NCBI GenBank assembly: GCA_039812765.1
Contig: JBDIBF010000028.1
Coordinates: 1 to 34,133, forward strand
Source: JADJVL01 sp039812765
Lineage (GTDB): Bacteria > Acidobacteriota > Holophagae > Holophagales > Holophagaceae
Direction: 5' to 3'
Length of the DNA: 34,133 nucleotides
The position numbers and the translations under genes are program-made. The notes under the pieces were generated by a model that saw only the letters and a list, made by a program, of their open reading frames with translations, was not told the DNA's origin and did no database searches. The stretch's first letter is position 1; every line of letters starts with the position of its first letter. This document shows, piece by piece, positions 16,162 to 24,986 of the stretch.

Positions 16162-17124
16162 TCACCGCGCCAGGCTGGGCCATCTCCCCCCCGGCACCAG
16201 CATCGTGGCCTTCCCGGTCCCGAGGTCCACCCGCACCAGGCTGGCCTTCTTCCCCTCGGCGCGCTGGGCGACGAAGGCGCTGCCGTCGGGCAGCCACTCG
16301 GGGGCGGTGAGCATCATGCCCTTGGGGGAGACGCGGACGGCCTTCTTCGACGCGAGGTCGAGGACGAAGCAGACCGGCGAGGGGTAGTCGTCGTTCTTCA
16401 GGTCCGGCACCTCGATCTCCGCCTGCACCAGCATCCGCTGGCCGTCCGGGGAGAGGCGGAACTGGCAGGAGGAGCTGCCGATCTCCAGGCCGCAGTCCGT
16501 CCAGGCCAGGCGGCTGAGCTCCTTGCCCTCCAGGTCGAAGCGGTAGAGGAACTCGAAGTCGAAGGCGTAGAAGGAGCGGCCGTCCGAGGCCCAGCAGGCG
16601 TGGGACAGGAAGGCGGTCTCGCGCTCGGGGCCGCGGACGTCCTTGAAGCCGCGGCCGTCGCGCCCGATCACGGCGATCTTCCACTGCCTGCCCACGTAGT
16701 GCTGGAAGAGGAGCCGCGTCCCGTCCGGGGACCAGGTCGGCCCGAAGCTGTTGTTCCCCGGGATGGCGTCCAGCACCCGCGGCGTCGCGCCCTTCCCGTC
16801 GATCACGGCGATGTGCCGCACCGGGCCGCCCTTGAAGTCCTTCCCGGTGGTGTCCCAGGTGCAGGCCAGGGCGTCGCCGGCGGGGGAGATGCGCACGTCC
16901 ACGGCATGGTCGGCGGCGACCCAGCGCTCGGCCTTGGGCTCGTTCGGCGCCTGCACGAAGACGCCGGTCCCCTGGGTGTAGGCCAGGGCGACGGGCAGGG
17001 CGACCGCTTTGGCGGAGCTGCCGGCCTTGGGCTGGGCCGGGGCCGGGAGCAGGGAGGCCCCGACCAGGGCGGCCGCCAGGAATGGGGAAGGGAAGGACCT
17101 GGTCACGGCGCACCTCATGGGCAT
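16162..17124 (-). CDS. Secreted TolB-like beta-propeller protein (PD40 repeats)
   Basis: A 320-residue exported protein. The N-terminus is a signal peptide (SPFLAAALVGASLLPAPAQ). The rest contains WD40-like PD40 repeats with their SPDG/SPAG turns: VRISPAGDALACTWD, TWSPDGTRLLF, CWASDGRSFYAF, RLSPDGQRMLVQ and WLPDGSAFVAQ. This predicts a periplasmic propeller like the C-terminal part of TolB. There is no sign of a peptidase domain or a TolB N-terminal domain, and no tol/pal genes are nearby, so a binding or scaffold role is more likely than canonical TolB. ATG 17124 or 17118 could be the start. TAGGGT boxes (complement of 17136-17141 and 17141-17146) lie just upstream. Confidence 0.82.
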   Translation of the reverse strand: MPMRCAVTRSFPSPFLAAALVGASLLPAPAQPKAGSSAKAVALPVALAYTQGTGVFVQAPNEPKAERWVAADHAVDVRISPAGDALACTWDTTGKDFKGGPVRHIAVIDGKGATPRVLDAIPGNNSFGPTWSPDGTRLLFQHYVGRQWKIAVIGRDGRGFKDVRGPERETAFLSHACWASDGRSFYAFDFEFLYRFDLEGKELSRLAWTDCGLEIGSSSCQFRLSPDGQRMLVQAEIEVPDLKNDDYPSPVCFVLDLASKKAVRVSPKGMMLTAPEWLPDGSAFVAQRAEGKKASLVRVDLGTGKATMLVPGGRWPSLAR

Positions 17125-17233
17125 CGGAAGGATGGACCCTACCCTACTTGATCCCCAGCGCCCCCCTCCAGGCGCACCGGGAACTTTCCGCGGGGACCGC
17201 CGGTCCTAGGGAGAGCCGCGAAAGGAAAATCCC

Positions 17234-17686
17234 ATGTCCCCGCTTGAATCGACCGCCCGGGCCCAGGCCCTCCTGAACCAGGCCAGCGTGGCCTCCCCCT
17301 GCGACGTGGCCTGGGAGTCCATGACCGGCGACGAGCGCGTGCGCCACTGCGCCCAGTGCCGGAAGAACGTCTACGACCTCTCCAGCCTCACGGCCCTGGA
17401 GGCCCTGGCCCTGGTCCAGGCGCAGGAAGGCGGCCTCTGCGTCCGCTTCTGGCGCCGGGAGGACGGCACCGTGCTCACCGCGGACTGCCCGGTGGGCGCG
17501 CGCCGCGCGCGACGGCGACGGATGCACCAGGTCGCCCGCGCCGCCGCGGCGATGCTGACCCTCGCCCTGGGCGCGGCGGCCTCCCGGCCCTCGAAGCCGA
17601 AAAAGCCCCCCATCCTGCTCCAGGGGGAAGTGCAGTGTCCCCCCAGGCCCGTGATGGGCAAGGTGGCCGTGCCCGCCAAGGGCTAG
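17234..17686 (+). CDS. Uncharacterised Cys-motif protein with a membrane segment
   Basis: A 150-residue protein. The N-terminal 85 residues carry the pattern CDVAWESMTGDERVRHCAQC followed by KNVYDLSSLTALEAL and, near 75-95, LCVRFWRREDGTVLTADCP. Four or five cysteines in CxnCxxC...C...C spacing suggest a small metal-binding (zinc-ribbon-like) fold. A run of arginines and a hydrophobic helix (about 105-122) follow, then a short C-terminal tail with one more Cys. I recall the same N-terminal block in many unnamed proteins of Myxococcota, Planctomycetota and Acidobacteriota, often joined to varied C-terminal parts. No function is known to me. ATG 17234 has AAAGGAAAA upstream. Confidence 0.78.
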   Translation: MSPLESTARAQALLNQASVASPCDVAWESMTGDERVRHCAQCRKNVYDLSSLTALEALALVQAQEGGLCVRFWRREDGTVLTADCPVGARRARRRRMHQVARAAAAMLTLALGAAASRPSKPKKPPILLQGEVQCPPRPVMGKVAVPAKG

Positions 17687-17699
17687 GCCCGGCCGGGCC
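17686..17699. terminator. 14-bp perfect palindrome between convergent stops
   Basis: GGCCCGGCCGGGCC fills the 13-bp gap between the TAG of the Cys-motif gene and the TAG of the fusion gene. It could form a very stable short hairpin (GGCCC stem, GGCC centre) on either transcript. No T-tract follows. Confidence 0.4.
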
Positions 17700-19559
<1,860 letters not shown>

Positions 19560-19599
19560 GGGGTGCTCCTGGGTCGGGAAGGGAGACGCGCGCCGGTCC

Positions 19600-19685
19600 T
19601 GGTGCCCCCACCCGGACTCGAACCGGGACGTCCTTGCGGACAGCGGATTTTAAGTCCGCGGCGTCTGCCGTTCCGCCATGGGGGC
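19600..19685 (-). tRNA. tRNA-Leu (UAA)
   Basis: An 86-nt gene including an encoded CCA end (19600-19602). The acceptor stem is GCCCCCA pairing with TGGGGGC, discriminator A. The anticodon stem GCGGA/TCCGC closes loop CTTAAAA, with anticodon TAA at 19650-19652. The variable arm is long (TGTCCGCAAGGACG region), as in type II leucine tRNAs, and the T arm has GGTTCGAGTCC between CCCGG-type strands. The UAA anticodon reads UUA (and UUG), rare codons in this GC-rich genome. Confidence 0.95.
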
Positions 19686-19703
19686 TGGAAGCGCGCGGGC
19701 TTG

Positions 19704-19709
19704 ATTCTA
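19704..19709 (-). promoter_or_regulatory. -10 box TAGAAT for tRNA-Leu, overlapping the dprE2 stop codon
   Basis: The complement of 19704-19709 reads TAGAAT. The same TAG is the stop of the upstream SDR gene. It predicts transcription from about 19697, some 12 nt before the mature tRNA end. No matching -35 is apparent. Confidence 0.4.
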
Positions 19710-20423
19710 CAGCCTGAGCTGCTTGAACACGCCCTCGGGAATGCCGCGGATCACGAGCAGGATCCAGCGCCAGAAGCCGGGCAGGTAGACGATGTCGCGG
19801 CCGTCCTCGAGGGCATCGGCGATCCACTCGCCCATGGCCTTGGGATCGGCCGCGAGGAAGACGCCGGGCCTGCCCCAGGTCATGGCGGTGTCGGTGAAGC
19901 CGGGCTTCACGGTGAGCACGCGCACGCCGGCCGGCGTCATGCGGTTGCGCAGCCCCTGGAGCCAGAGGGCGAAGCCTCCCTTGGCGGAACCGTAGACGAA
20001 ATTGCTCTGGCGTCCCCGGTCCCCCGCCACCGAGGCGACGCCGACCACGAAGCCCCGGCCCCGCGCCGCGAAGGCCGCCGCCAGGGGCGAGAGGGCCCGC
20101 ACGGGGCCGGCGAAATTGGCCTCCACCAGGCGCGCGGCCTCGCCGCCCTCGAGGGTCGCGGGATCGTCGCCCATGTCACCCACCACGCAGACCACGCCGT
20201 CGAGGATGTCGGGATCCACGTCGAGGGCCTCGGCGCCGCAGACGTCGAAGCGGCACAGCCCCGCGTCCACGCCGTGGCGCAGGCGCAGGTCCCCGGCCAC
20301 GTGCTCCAGCTCCTCGGGGTCCCGGCCCGCCAGCACGAGGCCGTGCCCCCGCCGCCCGAAGGCCTCGGCGCAGCCGCGCCCGATGGGGCTCGAGGCCCCG
20401 AGGATGAGGACGGCGCCCTTCAC
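19707..20423 (-). CDS. dprE2: DprE2-like short-chain dehydrogenase (decaprenylphosphoryl-2-keto-ribose reductase)
   Basis: A 238-residue SDR. The nucleotide loop is GASSPIGRG (9-17), with catalytic S131 and YxxxK (Y144, K148, in NFVYGSAKGG). The C-terminus is hydrophobic (FWRWILLVIRGIPEGVFKQLRL region), as in DprE2, which works at the membrane on a polyprenyl-linked substrate. In mycobacteria DprE2 reduces the 2-keto intermediate made by DprE1, giving polyprenyl-phosphoryl-arabinose. The start is GTG 20423, overlapping the dprE1 stop by 4 nt (GTGA), so the two are translationally coupled exactly as expected for the two-subunit epimerase. SDRs are hard to assign alone; the assignment rests on this pairing. 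Confidence 0.87.
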   Translation of the reverse strand: MKGAVLILGASSPIGRGCAEAFGRRGHGLVLAGRDPEELEHVAGDLRLRHGVDAGLCRFDVCGAEALDVDPDILDGVVCVVGDMGDDPATLEGGEAARLVEANFAGPVRALSPLAAAFAARGRGFVVGVASVAGDRGRQSNFVYGSAKGGFALWLQGLRNRMTPAGVRVLTVKPGFTDTAMTWGRPGVFLAADPKAMGEWIADALEDGRDIVYLPGFWRWILLVIRGIPEGVFKQLRL

Positions 20424-21775
20424 GGGTCCTCCGCCATGCGCAGGCGGCGCGACAGGGAGGACTGGACGCGCCCCTCCGGGTCCAGCCGCCGTTTCACCGC
20501 GAGCCACTCCCCGAAGCGCGGATACATCGCGCGGAAGGATTCCGGCCCGAGGTGCGCGTCCTTGGCGAGGTACACCCGGCCGCCGTCCGCCGCGACCCTC
20601 GCGTCGAGGTCCACCAGGAGGCGCGCCGTGGCCTCGCCCCGCCAGGGAAGGTCCAGCGCCAGGGTGAAACCCTCCATCGGGAACGACAGGGGCCCCGGAT
20701 CGCCGGGCCCGAAGCGCTTCAGCACCGCCAGGAAGGATGCCTGGCCGCTGGCGGCGATGCGCTCCAGCAGCGCCTTCATGCCGTCGAAGGCGGCGGCCTG
20801 GGGCAGCACGCACTGGTACTGCACGAAGCCCGCCTTGCCGTACATCCGGTTCCAGTCCCGGATGGCGTCGAGGGGGTAGAAGAAGGGGTCGAAGCCGCTG
20901 AGGAAGGGCCGCGACTTCCGCGACTGGGCCCAGTGGTAGACCGCGTTGAAGAGGCCGACGGTGGCGCGGTTCAGGGCGATGGCCGGGAGGTCGAGGGGCA
21001 TGGGGAAGCGCGGTCCGGAAACCGCGGCCGCCTCCAGCCCCGGCGCCCCGAGCTCGCCCTTGGCGGCGTGGCGGCCGGCCATGAAGACGCCGCGGCCCAG
21101 CCTGGCGCCCCGGGACAGGCAGTCGATCCATGCGACGGTGTAGGGCTCCTCGGCGGTCTCCTGGCCGAGGAGCCGGAAGAGGGCCTCGAGATCCGCCGCG
21201 CCCGCATGGCGCACCACCATGGCGGGGCTCTCCACGGGCCGGAGCCGGATCGCCGCGGCGCCGAGGGTGCCCGTGAGGCCCATGCCGCCGAGGGCGGCGT
21301 GGAAGGCCTCCGCTTCCTCGCACGGCGAGCAGCGCAGGCGGCCCTCCCCGGGCGTGAACAGCTCGAGCCACGCGGCGTGGCGGCCCAGGCTGCCGTCCAC
21401 GTGGTGGTTCTTGCCGTGGACGTCCGCCGCGAGGGCCCCGCCGAGGGTGACGAACTTCGTGCCCGGCGTGACGGGCAGGAACCAGCCCCGGGGGAGGAAG
21501 GTGCGGAGGATGTCGTCGAAGCGCACGCCGCCCTCGGCCTCCAGCAGGCCCGTGGCCGGGTCGAAGGCCAGCATGCGGTCGAGCCGCGCCGTGGAAAGCA
21601 CCGTCCCGTCGGCGTCGAAGGCCGCGTCGCCGTAGCTGCGCCCCAGGCCCCGGGCGAGGCAGGCGGCCTCCGGGCGTTCCAGGTCCCGGTAGCGCTCGGG
21701 CCGCAGGAGGCGCGCCTCGGCGGCCGGGTGGCGTCCCCAGCCGGAGAGGCGCTCGGACTTCCAGGGAAGGGCCAT
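20420..21775 (-). CDS. dprE1: DprE1-like FAD-dependent oxidase (decaprenylphosphoryl-beta-D-ribose 2-oxidase)
   Basis: A 451-residue protein. The FAD-binding PCMH domain includes GLGRSYGD (43-50), PGTKFVTLGGALAADVHGKNHH (104-125) and GSLGRH. In the C-terminal substrate domain, RFGPGDPGPLSFPMEGFTLALDLP and VYLAKDAH...FRAMYPRFGEWLAVKRRLDP align closely by eye with Mycobacterium tuberculosis DprE1. The His of HGKNHH (H120) and the active-site Lys (K405, matching K418) are kept. The residue matching benzothiazinone-target Cys387 is Ala373. DprE1 oxidises the 2'-OH of polyprenylphosphoryl ribose. ATG 21775 has TAGGCT exactly 6 nt upstream. It is coupled to dprE2 and diverges from the UbiA gene. 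Confidence 0.92.
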   Translation of the reverse strand: MALPWKSERLSGWGRHPAAEARLLRPERYRDLERPEAACLARGLGRSYGDAAFDADGTVLSTARLDRMLAFDPATGLLEAEGGVRFDDILRTFLPRGWFLPVTPGTKFVTLGGALAADVHGKNHHVDGSLGRHAAWLELFTPGEGRLRCSPCEEAEAFHAALGGMGLTGTLGAAAIRLRPVESPAMVVRHAGAADLEALFRLLGQETAEEPYTVAWIDCLSRGARLGRGVFMAGRHAAKGELGAPGLEAAAVSGPRFPMPLDLPAIALNRATVGLFNAVYHWAQSRKSRPFLSGFDPFFYPLDAIRDWNRMYGKAGFVQYQCVLPQAAAFDGMKALLERIAASGQASFLAVLKRFGPGDPGPLSFPMEGFTLALDLPWRGEATARLLVDLDARVAADGGRVYLAKDAHLGPESFRAMYPRFGEWLAVKRRLDPEGRVQSSLSRRLRMAEDP

Positions 21776-21853
21776 GGTCCTAGCCTAGCGCTCCCCGGGC
21801 TCGCGTCCGGGGGCCGTCTCCTCGATACTGGTCCTTTCCCCGAGACGGAGCCC
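21776..21853. promoter_or_regulatory. Divergent promoter between dprE1 and the UbiA-family gene
   Basis: Leftward: TAGGCT (complement of 21782-21787), then AGGACC, then the dprE1 ATG; AGGA may also act as a ribosome site. Rightward: GATACT (21824-21829) followed by GGTCC predicts a leader of about 18 nt with GGAG before GTG 21854. The 78-bp shared region makes co-regulation of the three genes likely. Confidence 0.45.
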
Positions 21854-22690
21854 GTGACGACGCTGAAGAACCTGCTGCGCCTCCTGCGCCTCGAGCAGCA
21901 CTACAAGGCCTTCATCGTCTGGCTGCCCGCCCTGTTCCACGGCCACGGGAGCCTCCTTTTGCAGGCGCGTCCCCTGGCCCTGGCCACCGCCACATGGATG
22001 GTGACCGGCAGCCTGGTCTACGTGCTCAATGACCTGAAGGACGCCGCCGAGGACGCCGGCCGGGAGGACCGCCGCCACCGCCCCCTGGCCAGCGGGGAGC
22101 TGGGCCGGGCCTGGGCCCTGGGCCTGGCGGCTCTGCTCGCGCTGGCGATGGCCCTGCTGCTGGGGGTGCAGCCGCACCGGTTGTGGCTCCTCGTCGGCGT
22201 GTATCTGGTCCTGAACTTCGGTTATGCCCTGGGGCTCAAACGCCAGCTCGGCGTCCAGCAGGCCATCATCGCCGCGGGCTTCTGGCTGCGCCTGCAGAGC
22301 GGCGGCGCGCCCATGGCGGCCATCCCGGTCACGCCCTGGGCCGCGCTGTTCACCCTGGGCCTCGCCTACTACCTGAACTGCCTCAAGGGCCTCCACGCCA
22401 AGACCGGGGACCATCACCGCCCCCACCGCTTCGCCATGGGCGTGGGCGCCGGGCTGGCGGGCTCCCTCACCCTCGCGGCCCTGGTGGCCATCTGCCTGAA
22501 GCGCGGCCTGGATGGCACCATGCGCCTCCCTGAACTGCCGCCCCTGTTCTGCCTCGTGGGCCTCCACCGCGTGGCCGAGCGCTCCTTCGGAGACCGCGTC
22601 AAGCGCGAGCAGGCCCTCACCTTCGTCACGGACCCCGTCAATCTCGCGTGCATGGCGGGCTTCCTGGTGGCTTTCCTCTGGCGCCCCTGA
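21854..22690 (+). CDS. UbiA-family prenyltransferase, likely polyprenyl-phosphate phosphoribosyltransferase
   Basis: A 278-residue membrane protein with about eight or nine helices. The first UbiA Asp-rich motif is VLNDLKDAAEDAGREDRRHRPLASGEL, whose ND..D and RHRP(L/I)ASG form is that of decaprenyl-phosphate 5-phosphoribosyltransferases (mycobacterial Rv3806c, UbiA) rather than quinone or haem prenyltransferases. LRLEQHYKAFIVWLPALF at the N-terminus also fits that branch. The predicted reaction joins phosphoribose from PRPP to polyprenyl phosphate, the step before DprE1/DprE2. The start is GTG 21854 with GGAG upstream; the longer open frame to the left is antisense to dprE1. The DPPR phosphatase expected between UbiA and DprE1 is not in the window. 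Confidence 0.87.
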   Translation: MTTLKNLLRLLRLEQHYKAFIVWLPALFHGHGSLLLQARPLALATATWMVTGSLVYVLNDLKDAAEDAGREDRRHRPLASGELGRAWALGLAALLALAMALLLGVQPHRLWLLVGVYLVLNFGYALGLKRQLGVQQAIIAAGFWLRLQSGGAPMAAIPVTPWAALFTLGLAYYLNCLKGLHAKTGDHHRPHRFAMGVGAGLAGSLTLAALVAICLKRGLDGTMRLPELPPLFCLVGLHRVAERSFGDRVKREQALTFVTDPVNLACMAGFLVAFLWRP

Positions 22691-22823
22691 ATTCCATGAC
22701 GCCGGGAGTCCGCGTCAACCCCCGGCTCGGCACTCCCTGCGGGCTGATCCGATCATGGGATCGGTTCCCGGACATCGGCGGCCGGTGGGAGACACCGGGC
22801 TGCTGGGGGGGAAGGCACTGGCT
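22691..22823. terminator. Convergent spacer with a CCGATC-ATGG-GATCGG hairpin
   Basis: A 133-bp gap between the UbiA-family gene and the methyltransferase gene. The only structure I see is a perfect 6-bp stem at 22749-22764 (loop ATGG), followed by TTCCCG. No gene is recognised here. Confidence 0.3.
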
Positions 22824-23636
22824 TCAGGGGGAGGCCTTGGAAGGCACGCGCGCGAGGGCGACGAGTTGCCAGCCCGGGCCAAATTTCGTCCATGTGAACC
22901 TGAGGAGGAGCCGAAAACATGCCATGACGGCCCTCGCGAGCCAGGGAAGCCCGCGATTGGACCCCGCGTCCTGGATGAGGCGCTTGCCGCGCAGGATGAC
23001 GACGCAGCGATAGAGATTGAAGAAGGGGAATCCGGCCCTGTCGACCCGCTCGACCTCGTAGCCTGAGTGGCGGAGGACCGCCTGGAGCTGGTCCGCCGTG
23101 AAATGCCTGCGATGCCCGATATGCAGGTCGAAGGCTGACCGGGGGCCGGAGGGGACGGTGACCACCAGTTTGGCGCCTGGGGCGAACAGGGGCCTGACAT
23201 TGCGCAGGACTTCGACGGGGTCCTCCACGTGCTCGAGCAGCTCCGAGCAGACCCCGTGGGTAGCCCACGACTCCCATCCCTGCCGTGCTTGGACCGTGGT
23301 CATGAGGTCCGCGGCGACGAATTCGGCTGTCGGGACCTTCTGCCTGGAGATTCGGACACCGGCTTCGCTCAGGTCGATTCCGCGTATCTCCGCGCGAGGT
23401 TCGGTGCGCGAGAGGTCCCTTGCCATGTCTCCCTGGCCGGACCCGACATCCAGGATGCGGGGGGGATCCTTGCGAGCGGGAAGGTCCAGGGCGGCCAGGA
23501 TCAGCCGCCGCCTGAAGGCCTGCGCCGGATTCGCTTCCACCGCCTCCGCGAAGTCCTCCCAGTGGGCCTCCCAGTTGTCGCCAGGAAGGCGCCCGGCCGG
23601 TAGCTGGCTCCCGCTCCCGCCTCCATCCGTCGACAT
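22824..23636 (-). CDS. SAM-dependent class I methyltransferase
   Basis: A 270-residue protein with a Gly/Ser-rich N-terminal 15 residues and a Rossmann methyltransferase domain. Motif I is ILDVGSGQGDMA, then IRGIDLSEAGV, and CSELLEHVEDP (motif IV/post-motif region), with LFAPGAKLVVTVPSG. HRRHFTADQLQAVLRHSGYEVERVDRAGFPFFNLYRCVV is characteristic of UbiG/Methyltransf_11-type enzymes of polysaccharide or lipid loci. The target is not visible; given its place beside a GT2 enzyme and the arabinose-carrier genes, a sugar or lipid-linked glycan is plausible. GAGGAGG lies 5 nt before ATG 23636, and it begins 11 nt after the GT2 stop, so the two form an operon. Codon use is noticeably less GC3-rich than in dprE1. 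Confidence 0.85.
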   Translation of the reverse strand: MSTDGGGSGSQLPAGRLPGDNWEAHWEDFAEAVEANPAQAFRRRLILAALDLPARKDPPRILDVGSGQGDMARDLSRTEPRAEIRGIDLSEAGVRISRQKVPTAEFVAADLMTTVQARQGWESWATHGVCSELLEHVEDPVEVLRNVRPLFAPGAKLVVTVPSGPRSAFDLHIGHRRHFTADQLQAVLRHSGYEVERVDRAGFPFFNLYRCVVILRGKRLIQDAGSNRGLPWLARAVMACFRLLLRFTWTKFGPGWQLVALARVPSKASP

Positions 23637-23647
23637 CGCACGCCTCC

Positions 23648-24814
23648 TCAATGGTCGACCTGGCGCTCGCTGAGCAGGAGGTGCAGGAGGAAGGAAATGA
23701 AAACCGTCTCCACCCCGAGGACGCATGCCTGCGTCAGTCCGAATGCCGGATGGACCGTGTCCGCCATGGGAGCGCCGGGAACCCTCCACCACCGGATGAG
23801 GATGGCCAGAAGGCCGAGGAACCCGGTGACGGTCAGCAATGCCCCGAGGATCAACCCGCGCTCGAGCGTGAACAAGCGGAGGAACCTGCGGATCCCGTGG
23901 CCCATGGTGAGGGGGTAGCGCACACCTACGATCAGCTTGGCGAGAACCCCCAATGTCAACAGGTTGAACCCCAGGAGCGTGAGCAGCCCGCCCAGGGCCA
24001 GGAAGTGGATCCCAAGGTACAGGTCTCCGGACTCGAAGGGCCCTTTGAATAGCAAGACCTGCATGGGAAGGCCCAGGGCGAGCATGGCCAGGGCGGGAAA
24101 CATGTACAGGTGGTCCGGCGCATAGCTCACGATGAAGCGCAGGTGCCTCCACCCGTCCCGCCAGGATCGGAGGTGCGGTGGGCGACCGCGCTTGTCCTTG
24201 TGGAGCTTGATCGGGATCTCCTTGATCGACAGGCCGCTGGACGCGGCCGCGGCGATCAGTTCGGTCGCGAACTCCATTCCCATGGTCTGGGGGCGCATCT
24301 TCTCGAAGGCATCCTTGCGGAAGGCGCGCATGCCGCAGTGGAAGTCGCCGATCGGGACGCGGAATGCGACCCTCGAGATGAATGAGAGGACGGGATTGCC
24401 GAGGTATCGATGGAGCGGTGGCATGGCTCCCGGCAGGATGCCTCCCTTGAAACGGTTGCCCATCACAAGGTCGGCCCCGTTCTCCAAGGGCGGCAGGAAG
24501 GCGCCGATCGCCTCCCAATCGTAGGAGTCGTCGCTGTCCCCCATCACGATGTACTTCCCGTTGGCCGCTTGGCAGCCCGCCTGGAGGGCCGCGCCGTATC
24601 CCTTCACAGGCTGATGGACGACCCTGGCGCCGAGCCTCTGCGCGATCTCCACGGAACCGTCGGTCGATCCGTTGTCTGCGACCACGACCTCCCCGGCGAC
24701 GCCGAGATTCGCGAACGCGCGGAACGCCTTTTCTATGCAGATGCCAAGCGTCTTCTCCTCGTTGAGGCAGGGCATCACGGCGGAGATCAGGATCGAGGGG
24801 GACGCAATTTCCAT
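23648..24814 (-). CDS. Polytopic GT2 glycosyltransferase (dolichyl-phosphate-mannose-synthase-like)
   Basis: A 388-residue protein if read from ATG 24814; ATG 24823 (three residues longer) is the alternative. The GT-A domain (about 1-235) has VMPCLNEEKTLG, VVVADNGSTDGS, the metal-binding DSDDS and the acceptor-side region GDFHCGMRAFRKDAFEKM. It is followed by about four membrane helices. Such proteins transfer a sugar from a nucleotide donor to polyprenyl phosphate, or act on membrane glycans. I favour 24814 because TAAGAT (complement of 24822-24827) lies 7 nt upstream with no ribosome site, as with other leaderless-looking starts here. It is probably the first gene of a two-gene operon with the methyltransferase, and divergent from the GT-C protein. 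Confidence 0.85.
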   Translation of the reverse strand: MEIASPSILISAVMPCLNEEKTLGICIEKAFRAFANLGVAGEVVVADNGSTDGSVEIAQRLGARVVHQPVKGYGAALQAGCQAANGKYIVMGDSDDSYDWEAIGAFLPPLENGADLVMGNRFKGGILPGAMPPLHRYLGNPVLSFISRVAFRVPIGDFHCGMRAFRKDAFEKMRPQTMGMEFATELIAAAASSGLSIKEIPIKLHKDKRGRPPHLRSWRDGWRHLRFIVSYAPDHLYMFPALAMLALGLPMQVLLFKGPFESGDLYLGIHFLALGGLLTLLGFNLLTLGVLAKLIVGVRYPLTMGHGIRRFLRLFTLERGLILGALLTVTGFLGLLAILIRWWRVPGAPMADTVHPAFGLTQACVLGVETVFISFLLHLLLSERQVDH

Positions 24815-24986
24815 GAGACCCATCTTATCGGGTCATGGATCCATGGCCACTTCCGACCGAAGCGCCGCTTCAGCAGATGGGGCGCGGGATCAGTGTCCTG
24901 ATCGGCTGCTAGAGTGAGGGATCTTCCCTTCCCAGGAGGGTTCGGGCGGGGAGGTCAGGCGCGACGGGCGCGATGGAGCCGAAACC
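24815..24986. promoter_or_regulatory. Divergent region between the GT2 and GT-C genes
   Basis: Leftward: TAAGAT on the complement of 24822-24827, 7 nt before ATG 24814. Rightward: TAGAGT at 24910-24915 predicts a leader of about 64 nt; GGAG at about 24975 lies 9 nt before the TTG start. No other structure is seen. Confidence 0.35.

Noticed and set aside
20420..20423. dprE1 and dprE2 as one fused protein
   Set aside because: They are in different frames with a GTGA stop-start overlap, so they are two coupled genes.
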